Shown piece by piece: positions 1-5,203 of a stretch of 7,886 nucleotides of DNA. Below the pieces are notes generated by a model. That model did no database searches. It was not told where the DNA came from and saw only the letters and a program-made list of their open reading frames with translations. The number at the start of each line of letters is the position of its first letter. Position 1 is the stretch's first letter. This stretch comes from Gammaproteobacteria bacterium (GTDB lineage Bacteria; Pseudomonadota; Gammaproteobacteria; Chromatiales; Chromatiaceae): assembly GCA_015767355.1 (NCBI GenBank), contig JADWMH010000095.1, forward strand, positions 1-7,886, given 5' to 3'. Position numbers and translations under genes: made by a program.

Positions 1-136
1 CACTCAGGCCAAAGGACATCTATATCTGACATCAGAATCGTTTTTATTGATGTAATGTGTACCATGAGTAACCCAGAAACTCTCAATTCTTAGAAAATAA
101 ATAAATAATTGTTCGTAATATACTGTATAAAAAGAA

Positions 137-150
137 TACTAAATTTAGTA
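137..150. promoter_or_regulatory. 14-bp perfect palindrome, possible operator
   Basis: The sequence TACTAAATTTAGTA equals its own reverse complement over all 14 bases. It lies about 110 bases upstream of the proposed nhaD -10 element. A perfect dyad of this length suits a dimeric regulator. The surroundings are very AT-rich, so chance self-complementarity is more likely here than in average DNA. I cannot match it to a named regulator. Confidence 0.35.
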
Positions 151-200
151 ATAAAAACTGCAGTAACGATAGCATATTGTCACTGGCAATAAAAGCAGCA

Positions 201-227
201 GGCGCAATAATCAACGGGCATTGCGCC
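201..227. promoter_or_regulatory. 8-bp inverted repeat upstream of the nhaD promoter
   Basis: GGCGCAAT (201-208) and ATTGCGCC (220-227) are exact reverse complements separated by 11 bases. The arms are GC-rich within AT-rich DNA, so they stand out. The element ends about 34 bases before the proposed -10 hexamer, where an activator or repressor could bind. It could also be an RNA hairpin ending a transcript that enters from the left, because AAATTTT follows within a few bases, but that T run is short. Confidence 0.4.
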
Positions 228-237
228 GTATGAAATT

Positions 238-267
238 TTCGGAGATTTAAGATTTCCGACGTATAAT
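238..267 (+). promoter_or_regulatory. Candidate sigma-70 promoter of nhaD
   Basis: A consensus -10 hexamer TATAAT lies at 262-267, 45 bases before the nhaD ATG. The best -35 partner is weak: TTCGGA at 238-243 with an 18-bp spacer matches TTGACA at three of six positions. A good -10 with a poor -35 suits an activator-dependent promoter, which would fit the inverted repeat just upstream. Transcription would start near 274 and leave a leader of about 40 bases. Confidence 0.45.
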
Positions 268-297
268 ACCTCCCACTATTTATTCCGTCGATATTTC

Positions 298-310
298 CAC
301 TCAGGCCAAA
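298..310 (+). repeat. 13-bp direct repeat, copy 2 (copy 1 at 1-13)
   Basis: CACTCAGGCCAAA occurs identically at 1-13 and 298-310. This copy lies just before the nhaD ATG and contains its only Shine-Dalgarno-like triplet (AGG, 303-305, seven bases from the ATG). Sequence after the two copies does not match. The first copy starts at the window edge, so the repeat may extend further left. A partial duplication of the nhaD leader is one explanation. Confidence 0.5.
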
Positions 311-312
311 CA

Positions 313-1773
313 ATGATGAAACAAATCTTAAACAATAGACCAGCATGGATAAAAATACCCATTGTACTCCTGCTGGCAATTTTTCTGCCTGAATTGGCTA
401 TGGCTGCGGCGGGCGAGATCGCTATGGAAGGGGCGCCCCATGAGCCCCTCGATTTGACCACGAGCGGTGTTGGCATTTCCGCCATCATCGTCTTTCTGCT
501 CGCGTATCTGCTGGTGATGGCCGAAGAGTTTACCCATCTGCGTAAATCCAAACCTGTCATCATTGCCGCCGGCGTGATCTGGGCAATGATTGGCGTCGTC
601 TATGCCAACCATGGCATGTCGGAGCTGGCAGAGACTGCCGTACGCCACAACCTGCTGGAGTATGCGGAGCTGATGTTGTTCCTGCTGGTGGCCATGACCT
701 ATATCAACGCCATGGATGAGCGCCAGGTTTTTGATGCATTGCGCTCCTGGCTGATCAGTAAAGGCTTCGGTTTTCGTGCGCTCTTCTGGATGACGGGGTT
801 TCTGGCGTTTTTCATCTCCCCCATCGCAGACAACCTCACGACCGCGCTGCTGATGTGTGCGGTGGTGATGGCCGTCGGTGGGGACAACCGTAAATTTGTA
901 TCGCTTGGTTGTATCAATATCGTGGTTGCTGCCAATGCCGGCGGCGCTTTCAGCCCCTTCGGCGATATCACCACCCTGATGGTATGGCAGAAGGGTATGG
1001 TGGAATTCTGGGGCTTTTTCGCGCTGTTTATTCCATCACTGGTCAACTATGTCGTTCCTGCCGCCATCATGCATTTTTATATACCGGACGAAAAGCCGAC
1101 TGCCAGCAGCGAATCTGTTCCCATGCGCCGTGGCGCCAGGCGCATCATTGCACTGTTTCTGCTGACCATTGCCACGGCTGTCAGCTTCCATAACTTCCTC
1201 GGTCTGCCGCCTGTGATCGGCATGCTGACCGGTCTGGGGTATCTGCAGCTGATGGGTTTCTATCTTAAAAAGACCCTCGCCAAAGAACAGCGAATGTCGC
1301 TGGAGGCGCAGCATGACGGACAGATGGGTGACGTGGTTGCCTTTGATGTCTTTAACAAGGTTGCCCGTGCAGAATGGGACACCCTGCTCTTCTTTTACGG
1401 TGTTGTGCTTTGTGTGGGCGGTCTCGGCTTTATGGGATACCTCTCCCTGACCTCTGATCTCATGTACAACCAGTGGGGCGCTACCAACGCCAATATTGCC
1501 GTCGGGGTCCTCTCCGCCATCGTCGACAATATCCCGGTGATGTTTGCCGTATTGACCATGCAGCCGGACATGAATCATAGCCAGTGGCTGCTTGTCACCC
1601 TGACTGCCGGTGTAGGCGGCAGCATGCTCTCTATCGGGTCAGCCGCAGGGGTGGCGCTGATGGGACAGGCGAGGGGGGTCTACACCTTCTTCAGTCACCT
1701 GAAGTGGACGCCGGTCATCGCCCTTGGCTATATCGCAAGCATCTACGTGCACATGCTGATTAACTTTGAGTAA
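313..1773 (+). CDS. nhaD: NhaD-type Na+/H+ antiporter
   Basis: This 486-residue membrane protein belongs to the NhaD family of the ion transporter superfamily, which exchanges cytoplasmic Na+ (or Li+) for external H+ across the inner membrane. Residues 1-33 look like a signal peptide: a basic start, a hydrophobic stretch, then AMA-AAG. Family signatures are visible in both inverted halves: SPIADNLTTA with Asp173-Asn174, Asn208, SPFGDITT with Asp218, AIVDNIP with Asp405-Asn406, and a Gly/Ser-rich GGSMLSIGSAAG near 435-446. About 12 hydrophobic segments are evident. The ATG at 313 is followed by a second ATG at 316, and either could be used. The Shine-Dalgarno signal is weak (AGG at 303-305). 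The gene appears intact and is probably monocistronic, with a candidate promoter upstream and a hairpin right after the stop. Confidence 0.95.
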   Translation: MMKQILNNRPAWIKIPIVLLLAIFLPELAMAAAGEIAMEGAPHEPLDLTTSGVGISAIIVFLLAYLLVMAEEFTHLRKSKPVIIAAGVIWAMIGVVYANHGMSELAETAVRHNLLEYAELMLFLLVAMTYINAMDERQVFDALRSWLISKGFGFRALFWMTGFLAFFISPIADNLTTALLMCAVVMAVGGDNRKFVSLGCINIVVAANAGGAFSPFGDITTLMVWQKGMVEFWGFFALFIPSLVNYVVPAAIMHFYIPDEKPTASSESVPMRRGARRIIALFLLTIATAVSFHNFLGLPPVIGMLTGLGYLQLMGFYLKKTLAKEQRMSLEAQHDGQMGDVVAFDVFNKVARAEWDTLLFFYGVVLCVGGLGFMGYLSLTSDLMYNQWGATNANIAVGVLSAIVDNIPVMFAVLTMQPDMNHSQWLLVTLTAGVGGSMLSIGSAAGVALMGQARGVYTFFSHLKWTPVIALGYIASIYVHMLINFE

Positions 1774-1802
1774 GGAGTTGTCCATTATTATTGGACAGCT
1801 CC
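1774..1802 (+). terminator. Stem-loop directly after the nhaD stop
   Basis: GGAGTTGTCCA (1774-1784) pairs with TGGACAGCTCC (1792-1802) in an 11-bp stem with one G-U wobble and a 7-base AT-only loop. It begins at the base after the nhaD TAA. No T tract follows, so it is not a textbook intrinsic terminator. It may stabilise the mRNA 3' end or act with Rho. A weaker hairpin follows (TGCAC 1814-1818 with GTGCA 1826-1830). Confidence 0.5.
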
Positions 1803-1834
1803 TGAGCTCTCATTGCACGGGATTGGTGCATTAA

Positions 1835-2806
1835 CAGCTGACACGTCTGCCGTTTCCACCGGATCTCAATGCCGGTCACATCATCGATGGCTACAAAATT
1901 CTTCGCGAGCTGAATGCTTCAAGCCGCAGCCAGGTCTATCTTGCCGAGGATACACTCTCGGCAACACCTCGCAAGGTGGTGCTAAAAACCCCCTCCGTCA
2001 ATTATGAAGATGATCCAAACTATCTGGATCTGTTTCTGCATGAAGAGTGGGTTGCCAAACGTCTTGACTCGCCGCATCTGATTAAGGTGTGCAATGAAGA
2101 TCGCCAGCGGACATTTCTCTATACGGCGGTCGAGTATATCGAGGGGCAGACGCTGAAACAGTGGATGGCTGACAATCCGCATCCGGGCATCGCGCAGATG
2201 CGTGCGACCATTGACCAGATTGCCCGCGGCCTGCGTTGCATGCACCGTATGGAGATGTTTCACCAGGATCTCAAGCCGGATAATATTCTCATCGATAACA
2301 ACAACACGCTGAAAATCATCGACTTTGGCTCGACGCGCATCGCCGGGCTCGCAGAGATCAAGACGCCGGTCGAGCATTCACATATTCTCGGCACCGCAAA
2401 CTACTCGGCGCCGGAATATTTCAAAGGAGAGCAGGGAACCAATCGCTCGGACATCTTCTCCCTGGGTGTTATCGCCTACGAGATGCTGACGGGGAAGCTC
2501 CCCTATGGAGAGATCTCCAGCGAGCGCGCAGCCAAAAAACGCTGCATCTATACCTCTGCCAGAGAGCATAATCTGATGGTTCCGGAGTGGATCGATGCTG
2601 CGCTGGAGAAGGCGCTGCAGCAGCATCCTGAAAAACGCTATGCGCTGCTGTCGGAATTTATCACGGATCTGGCCAGGCCCAATCAACGCCTGCTGCAATA
2701 ACCCACACAGCCGCTGCTCGAGCGCAACCCGGTCGCCTTCTGGCAAGTGGTGGCATTGATCGAACTGATTGCGCTCGTCACCCTGCTTGTGATGGAAGTC
2801 TTGTAA
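1835..2806 (+). pseudogene. Decayed PP2C-phosphatase/Ser-Thr kinase fusion gene (kinase half)
   Basis: One frame reads from just after an in-frame TAA (1832-1834) to a TAA at 2804-2806, interrupted once by TAA at 2699-2701. The left end encodes QLTRLPFPPDLNAG, which resembles the linker before the kinase domain in bifunctional PP2C phosphatase-kinase proteins. It leads directly into DGYKILRELNASSRSQVYLA, the ATP-binding region with a non-canonical glycine loop. After the internal TAA the frame continues with PLLERNPVAFWQ and a hydrophobic helix (residues VALIEL to MEVL), the usual membrane anchor of this family. The roughly 240-residue phosphatase domain expected on the left is absent, and nhaD with its hairpin sits there instead. 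No ATG, GTG or TTG occurs in frame between 1835 and 1975. I infer a 5' deletion plus a nonsense mutation. The lack of frameshifts suggests recent decay. Family assignment is from memory of conserved motifs. Confidence 0.7.
1976..2701 (+). CDS. Open segment encoding the protein kinase catalytic core
   Basis: This is the longest open part of the kinase remnant that has a usable start. It has 241 codons from a GTG at 1976, with a second GTG at 1979. Catalytic residues are all present: the beta-3 lysine in VVLKTP (codon at 1985), the catalytic loop HQDLKPDN (2261-2284, Asp at 2267), the magnesium-binding DFG (2321-2329) and SAPEY of the activation segment. The LFSLGVIAYEMLTGKLPYG type of F-helix motif is also recognisable. 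If translated from this GTG, the product would lack the strands that form the ATP loop (encoded at about 1889-1945) and would be soluble, because the anchor lies beyond the stop. No good Shine-Dalgarno site precedes the GTG. A functional kinase is therefore doubtful, although the fold motifs are certain. Confidence 0.5.
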   Translation: MVLKTPSVNYEDDPNYLDLFLHEEWVAKRLDSPHLIKVCNEDRQRTFLYTAVEYIEGQTLKQWMADNPHPGIAQMRATIDQIARGLRCMHRMEMFHQDLKPDNILIDNNNTLKIIDFGSTRIAGLAEIKTPVEHSHILGTANYSAPEYFKGEQGTNRSDIFSLGVIAYEMLTGKLPYGEISSERAAKKRCIYTSAREHNLMVPEWIDAALEKALQQHPEKRYALLSEFITDLARPNQRLLQ

Positions 2807-2896
2807 CTTTTGAATAGTCGAGGTGGTGTGCGATACTTGTGCATCACTGTACTAGCGAGATCAGGTCTCAGACTGACAAGGCATGAAAAAACATAT

Positions 2897-3008
2897 TCTC
2901 TCGCAAAGCTTCCGCGTCCTGCTCACGCCCCTCACCTACATCCATGTAGGCGAAGACGCCAAGACCGCCAAGAAAAACCTTTGCGTCCTTTGCGTTCTTA
3001 GCGAGAGA
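2897..3008. repeat. 112-bp imperfect-palindrome interspersed repeat
   Basis: TCTCTCGCAAAG (2897-2908) and CTTAGCGAGAGA (2997-3008) are reverse complements at 11 of 12 positions and mark the ends. The right arm consists of three approximate 9-base units, CTTTGCGTC, CTTTGCGTT and CTTAGCGAG (2980-3005 region). AAGACGCC and AAGACCGCC in the middle resemble the complementary strand of such units. This pattern resembles the CTTTGCG-type intergenic palindromic repeats seen dispersed in many bacterial genomes. There is no coding capacity for a transposase and no evident target-site duplication, so it would be a non-autonomous element if mobile. Confidence 0.55.
2935..2950. repeat. Nested short palindrome inside the larger repeat
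   Basis: CCTACAT (2935-2941) and ATGTAGG (2944-2950) are exact reverse complements with a 2-base gap. They sit at the centre of the 112-bp repeat. The adjacent GGCGAAGACGCC (2949-2960) forms another small dyad. Flanking sequence from about 2909 to 2950 does not fit the CTTTGCG unit pattern of the outer element, so this core may be a separate insertion. Confidence 0.45.
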
Positions 3009-3020
3009 TTCTTTTAAAAC

Positions 3021-3050
3021 TTGACTCATTTGCAAGCATTTTAGTGAATC
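3021..3050 (+). promoter_or_regulatory. Possible promoter of the DUF2058 gene
   Basis: TTGACT (3021-3026) is a good -35 match. No strong -10 lies at the right distance; TAGTGA (3042-3047) and TGAATC (3045-3050) are the nearest candidates. A small dyad GAATC-AAG-GATTC (3046-3058) follows. The distance to the ATG at 3101 is reasonable. Confidence 0.25.
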
Positions 3051-3100
3051 AAGGATTCTAGTACCTCACCGTATTTCATCATTTCACAGCAGGCTACCCC

Positions 3101-3634
3101 ATGTCACTCCAAGACCAATTGCTCAAGGCCGGACTTATCGATAACAAGAAGGCAGGCAAGATCAAAAAGAGCAAGTACAGGCAGACCCAGCAGAAGCAGA
3201 AGAACAAGATAGAGACTGTTGATGAAGCGAAACTGGCGGCGCAGCAGGCGCAAACCAGGAAGGTGGAGCGTGATCGCCAACTCAACCAGCAGCGCAAAGC
3301 AGCGGCTGAGCGCAAGGCGATTGCAGCCCAGGTGCGCCAGCTTATCGAGATGAATCGTCAGCCCCGGGATGATGGCGATATCGGCTACAGCTTTTCCGAT
3401 GCTGCGCTGATCAAGCGTATCTATGTCACCGAAGCACAGCTGAAGCAGCTGGGTAATGGCCGTCTCTGCATCGTCAAGCTGGATGAGCAGTATGAAATAA
3501 TCCCCACCCTGGTTGCACAGAAGATTCAGTTGCGTGATGATAGCACGCAGATTCTCAGCAACAAGCCCACAGAGATACCTGAAGAGGATGATCCCTACGC
3601 CGATTTTCAGGTTCCCGACGACCTGATGTGGTAG
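3101..3634 (+). CDS. yaiL: DUF2058 (YaiL-like) protein
   Basis: This 177-residue soluble protein matches the gammaproteobacterial DUF2058 family, whose E. coli member is YaiL. It begins with the family pattern SLQDQLLKAGLI. Residues of about 20-75 form a highly charged Lys/Gln/Glu-rich helix, probably coiled coil. A small globular part follows with QLIEMNR, GDIGYSFSDAALIKRIYV and the GRLCIVKL strand, and the protein ends in DDPYADFQVPDDLMW, nearly the same as the E. coli end. E. coli YaiL has been linked to nucleoprotein or polynucleotide association, but the molecular role is not settled. The ATG at 3101 has a plausible upstream GCAGG. Length and both termini indicate an intact gene. It appears to be an independent transcription unit with no obvious link to the antiporters. 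Confidence 0.92.
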   Translation: MSLQDQLLKAGLIDNKKAGKIKKSKYRQTQQKQKNKIETVDEAKLAAQQAQTRKVERDRQLNQQRKAAAERKAIAAQVRQLIEMNRQPRDDGDIGYSFSDAALIKRIYVTEAQLKQLGNGRLCIVKLDEQYEIIPTLVAQKIQLRDDSTQILSNKPTEIPEEDDPYADFQVPDDLMW

Positions 3635-3663
3635 CCCACCTTTTCATCAGGGAATCATTTTTT
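3622..3663 (+). terminator. Probable intrinsic terminator of the DUF2058 gene
   Basis: CCTGATG (3622-3628) and CATCAGG (3645-3651) are exact reverse complements spanning the stop codon. A smaller GTGG/CCAC pairing is possible inside the loop. A run of six T residues follows at 3658-3663, six bases after the stem. The long loop and the gap before the T run make this a moderate call. Confidence 0.45.
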
Positions 3664-3737
3664 CGGTTCTGTTTCACGCTGAACTGGAGAAGGCGAACAT
3701 CCGGCCTGGCGATAAAAAGAACAGCAGGTGACACTTG

Positions 3738-4226
3738 ATGGGATTCTGGGGATTTTGTTTTCGCACACTGGTATTCGCCCTGCTATGGTGGATACTCACG
3801 CAGGGCGACATCAATTCATGGCTTGTAGGTGCGCCGGTTGTACTGTTGGCAGTACTCGCCAGCTGGTGGCTGCTGCCCGCCATCTCATGGTCCCTGTCCG
3901 GAATTGTACACTTTATCCCTTTTTTTCTGTGGCGCTCCCTCTATGGTGGAGTGGATGTCGCCAGGCGTGCACTGCACCCTAAGCTGCCAATCTCGCCTGG
4001 ATTGCATGACTATCGATGGCGGTTGCCGCCGGGCTTGCCACGGGTATTTATGGCGAATACGGTCAGCCTGCTGCCGGGTACATTGAGCACTGAGTTGGGT
4101 GAAGAGCATCTGCGCGTCCATGTTCTCGATCAGAGCGGCGACTTTATCCCTGAGTTGTCGATAGTCGAGGAGCGTGTGGCAAGGCTGTTTGGGTTAATTC
4201 TTGTTGATGATGAGAGTGAGGAGTAA
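3738..4226 (+). CDS. mnhE: Mrp/Mnh cation/proton antiporter subunit E
   Basis: This 162-residue protein is the MnhE/MrpE subunit of a multisubunit Na+/H+ antiporter in the inner membrane. Two or three hydrophobic segments lie in residues 4-66. The family pattern FLWRSLYGGVDVARRALHP (63-81) and the soluble-domain motif MANTVSLLPGTLSTELG (105-121) followed by LRVHVLD are clear. E is an accessory, non-pumping subunit needed for complex assembly in known Mrp systems. I chose the ATG at 3738 over the TTG at 3735 because AGGTGA (3726-3731) is well spaced from it. E is the first gene of this locus and is separated from F by a 128-base AT-rich gap, unlike the tight packing of the later genes. Confidence 0.93.
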   Translation: MGFWGFCFRTLVFALLWWILTQGDINSWLVGAPVVLLAVLASWWLLPAISWSLSGIVHFIPFFLWRSLYGGVDVARRALHPKLPISPGLHDYRWRLPPGLPRVFMANTVSLLPGTLSTELGEEHLRVHVLDQSGDFIPELSIVEERVARLFGLILVDDESEE

Positions 4227-4354
4227 TGTGAACTTACACATCGCATGCGATTGAACTGAATTCAATTCAATAAACGAGTAAAAACAATTGACTATAATAT
4301 ATATGATATAAAGTACATTAGGTGATGTGCCTTCAATTATAAGAGTAAATCTGC
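4226..4354. promoter_or_regulatory. AT-rich spacer between mnhE and mnhF with two dyads and promoter-like elements
   Basis: ATGTG-AACTTA-CACAT (4226-4241) is an inverted repeat that overlaps the mnhE stop. It is followed at once by the 12-bp perfect palindrome ATCGCATGCGAT (4240-4251) and by TGAATTCA (4257-4264). Further right are a TTGACT (4288-4293) and an overlapping TATAAT (4293-4298), which cannot belong to the same promoter. TATAAT lacks a good -35, and TTGACT lacks a well-spaced -10. I infer a regulatory spacer, possibly a second promoter for the F-to-D genes. Confidence 0.4.
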
Positions 4355-4633
4355 ATGGATATATTCTATTCCGGTATGGCGCTGTTTCTGCTGATGACAT
4401 TGATAGCAGGGCTGTGGCGTGTCCTGCACGGCCCGACTCCGGCTGACCGTATGCTGGCGGCTCAGCTATTCGGCACCACTGCCGTTGCCAGCTTGCTGTT
4501 GCTGGCGCAGGCGCTTGACAAACCGCACTTGCGCGACGTGGCCCTGGTGTTTGCCCTACTGGCGGCGGTGACCGCCGTAGCTTTCATCAGGCGCGCCTGG
4601 ACAGTCTGGGAAGAGGAGGAAGGGGATGAGTGA
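4355..4633 (+). CDS. mnhF: Mrp/Mnh antiporter subunit F
   Basis: This 92-residue protein has three predicted membrane helices and matches MnhF/MrpF in length and pattern. The loop motif RVLHGPTPADRMLAAQLFG (22-40) contains the family's GP-x-x-x-DR signature, and DVALVFALLA (61-70) in the third helix is also typical. F is a small membrane subunit needed for assembly and activity of the antiporter complex. The start is ATG 4355 with a weak AAGAG (4341-4345) as ribosome binding site. The acidic C-terminus (EEEEGDE) is encoded by DNA that also provides the purine-rich ribosome binding site of mnhG, whose ATG lies 8 bases inside this gene. Confidence 0.93.
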   Translation: MDIFYSGMALFLLMTLIAGLWRVLHGPTPADRMLAAQLFGTTAVASLLLLAQALDKPHLRDVALVFALLAAVTAVAFIRRAWTVWEEEEGDE

Positions 4634-4919
4634 TCTGCTCACCTTGATGCTGCTGCTTGCCGGGGCGGGGTTTTTCTTTGCCGGTACCGTGGGGCTGTTA
4701 CGCTTTCCGGATGTCTATACTCGTCTGCATGCTATCACCAAGGCAGATAATGTGGGACTCGGACTGGTAGTTGCCGGGCTGCTGTTGCAGGCGGAATCAT
4801 GGGCCGTGAGAGGCAAGTTGCTGATCATCTGGCTGCTGGTCCTGCTGGCGAGCGCCAGTGTTGCTCATCTGGTGGCGCGGACAGCCATGCGAAAGGGGAT
4901 ACGACCTTGGAAGCGATGA
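4626..4919 (+). CDS. mnhG: Mrp/Mnh antiporter subunit G
   Basis: This 97-residue protein has three membrane helices and the MnhG/MrpG signature GLLRFPDVYTRLHAITKAD (23-41). The second helix follows directly. G is a small membrane subunit in the same part of the complex as E and F. The ATG at 4626 overlaps the end of mnhF by 8 bases and is preceded by an excellent GGAGGAAGGGG tract, so translation is probably coupled. The stop TGA (4917-4919) overlaps the ATG of the next gene. The C-terminus is basic (RKGIRPWKR), which fits a cytoplasmic end. Confidence 0.93.
   Translation: MSDLLTLMLLLAGAGFFFAGTVGLLRFPDVYTRLHAITKADNVGLGLVVAGLLLQAESWAVRGKLLIIWLLVLLASASVAHLVARTAMRKGIRPWKR
4894..4899 (+). promoter_or_regulatory. 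Ribosome binding site whose spacing favours a TTG start for the DUF4040 gene
   Basis: AGGGGA at 4894-4899 lies 7 bases from an in-frame TTG (4907) but 16 bases from the ATG at 4916. A weaker GGAAG (4909-4913) is only two bases from that ATG. The TTG is therefore a realistic alternative start, unless the ATG is used by coupled re-initiation after mnhG. Confidence 0.35.
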
Positions 4920-5203
4920 TAGTTTTACAATGGGTGTTCGATATCATGATGCTTTTCGCCCTGCTGTGGCTGGCATGGAGGGCGCTGAGCAGTCCGGATC
5001 TATTCACCGCCATTGTGTTGTTTATCGCCTTCGGCCTGGTGATGTCGCTGGCCTGGGTGCGCCTCGATGCTCCGGATGTCGCCTTGGCCGAGGCAGCGAT
5101 CGGCGCGGGACTGACTGGGGCGCTGTTATTGTCGGCTCTGGCTCGTTTGAATGACCTGGCCGACATAACGCATGACAGGCATAAATCGGCTGCTGGTGAA
5201 TGA
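4916..5203 (+). CDS. DUF4040 / MbhD-like antiporter subunit (split MrpA C-terminal part)
   Basis: This 95-residue membrane protein has about three helices. The motif APDVALAEAAIGAG (52-65, with Asp54 and Glu59) marks it as the MbhD/DUF4040 family. This unit is part of the C-terminal region of MrpA in Bacillus-type systems and a separate subunit in archaeal membrane-bound hydrogenase modules. The wording AEAAIGAG is closer to MbhD than to the MrpA version as I recall them. The start is uncertain. ATG 4916 overlaps the mnhG stop as ATGA. An in-frame TTG at 4907 is better spaced (7 bases) from the strong purine tract AGGGGA (4894-4899) and would add Met-Glu-Ala. The stop overlaps the next ATG (5200). 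Confidence 0.88.
   Translation: MIVLQWVFDIMMLFALLWLAWRALSSPDLFTAIVLFIAFGLVMSLAWVRLDAPDVALAEAAIGAGLTGALLLSALARLNDLADITHDRHKSAAGE

Larger units (their letters stand above)
1..312. promoter_or_regulatory. AT-rich non-coding region upstream of nhaD
   Basis: This 312-base stretch has no convincing gene. It is much more AT-rich than the coding DNA to its right. It holds a 14-bp perfect palindrome (137-150), an inverted repeat with 8-bp arms (201-227), a TATAAT hexamer (262-267) and a 13-bp direct repeat (1-13 and 298-310). These are listed separately. The layout fits a regulated promoter region for nhaD. The regulatory role is inferred from position and symmetry only. Confidence 0.6.
2807..3100. 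other. Intergenic region between kinase remnant and DUF2058 gene
   Basis: About 290 bases separate the kinase remnant from the next gene. The middle is occupied by an imperfect palindromic repeat (2897-3008), and the right end probably carries the promoter of the DUF2058 gene. The first 90 bases (2807-2896) show nothing I can identify. A TTG-started frame of 63 codons from 2810 runs into the repeat and has arginine- and proline-rich, repeat-derived content, so I do not treat it as a gene. Confidence 0.6.

Noticed and set aside
64..93. Short ATG-started frame of nine codons (MSNPETLNS) in the nhaD leader region
   Set aside because: No ribosome binding site, very short, and upstream of the proposed promoter, so it is unlikely to be a leader peptide.
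83..379. Minus-strand frame of 98 codons
   Set aside because: It covers AT-rich promoter DNA and the start of nhaD on the opposite strand, and its protein resembles no family I know.
1813..2007. TTG-started frame of 64 codons over the kinase linker
   Set aside because: It is in a different frame from the recognisable kinase sequence and its product is low-information, so it is a shadow.
2261..2701. Active regulatory kinase controlling the antiporters
   Set aside because: Catalytic motifs are present, but the gene lacks a start before the ATP loop, its phosphatase half and its anchor. A regulatory link to nhaD or mnh cannot be supported.
2810..3001. TTG-started frame of 63 codons in the intergenic region
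   Set aside because: More than half is translation of the palindromic repeat; arginine- and proline-rich, with no ribosome binding site.
2894..3012. Treating the palindromic repeat as a CRISPR fragment
   Set aside because: The units are 9-base imperfect copies without spacers, and no cas genes are present.
4799..4915. Longer N-terminus for the DUF4040 protein from an ATG at 4799
   Set aside because: It would overlap mnhG by 121 bases, and the added residues are not membrane-like. The family begins near the ATG at 4916 or TTG at 4907.
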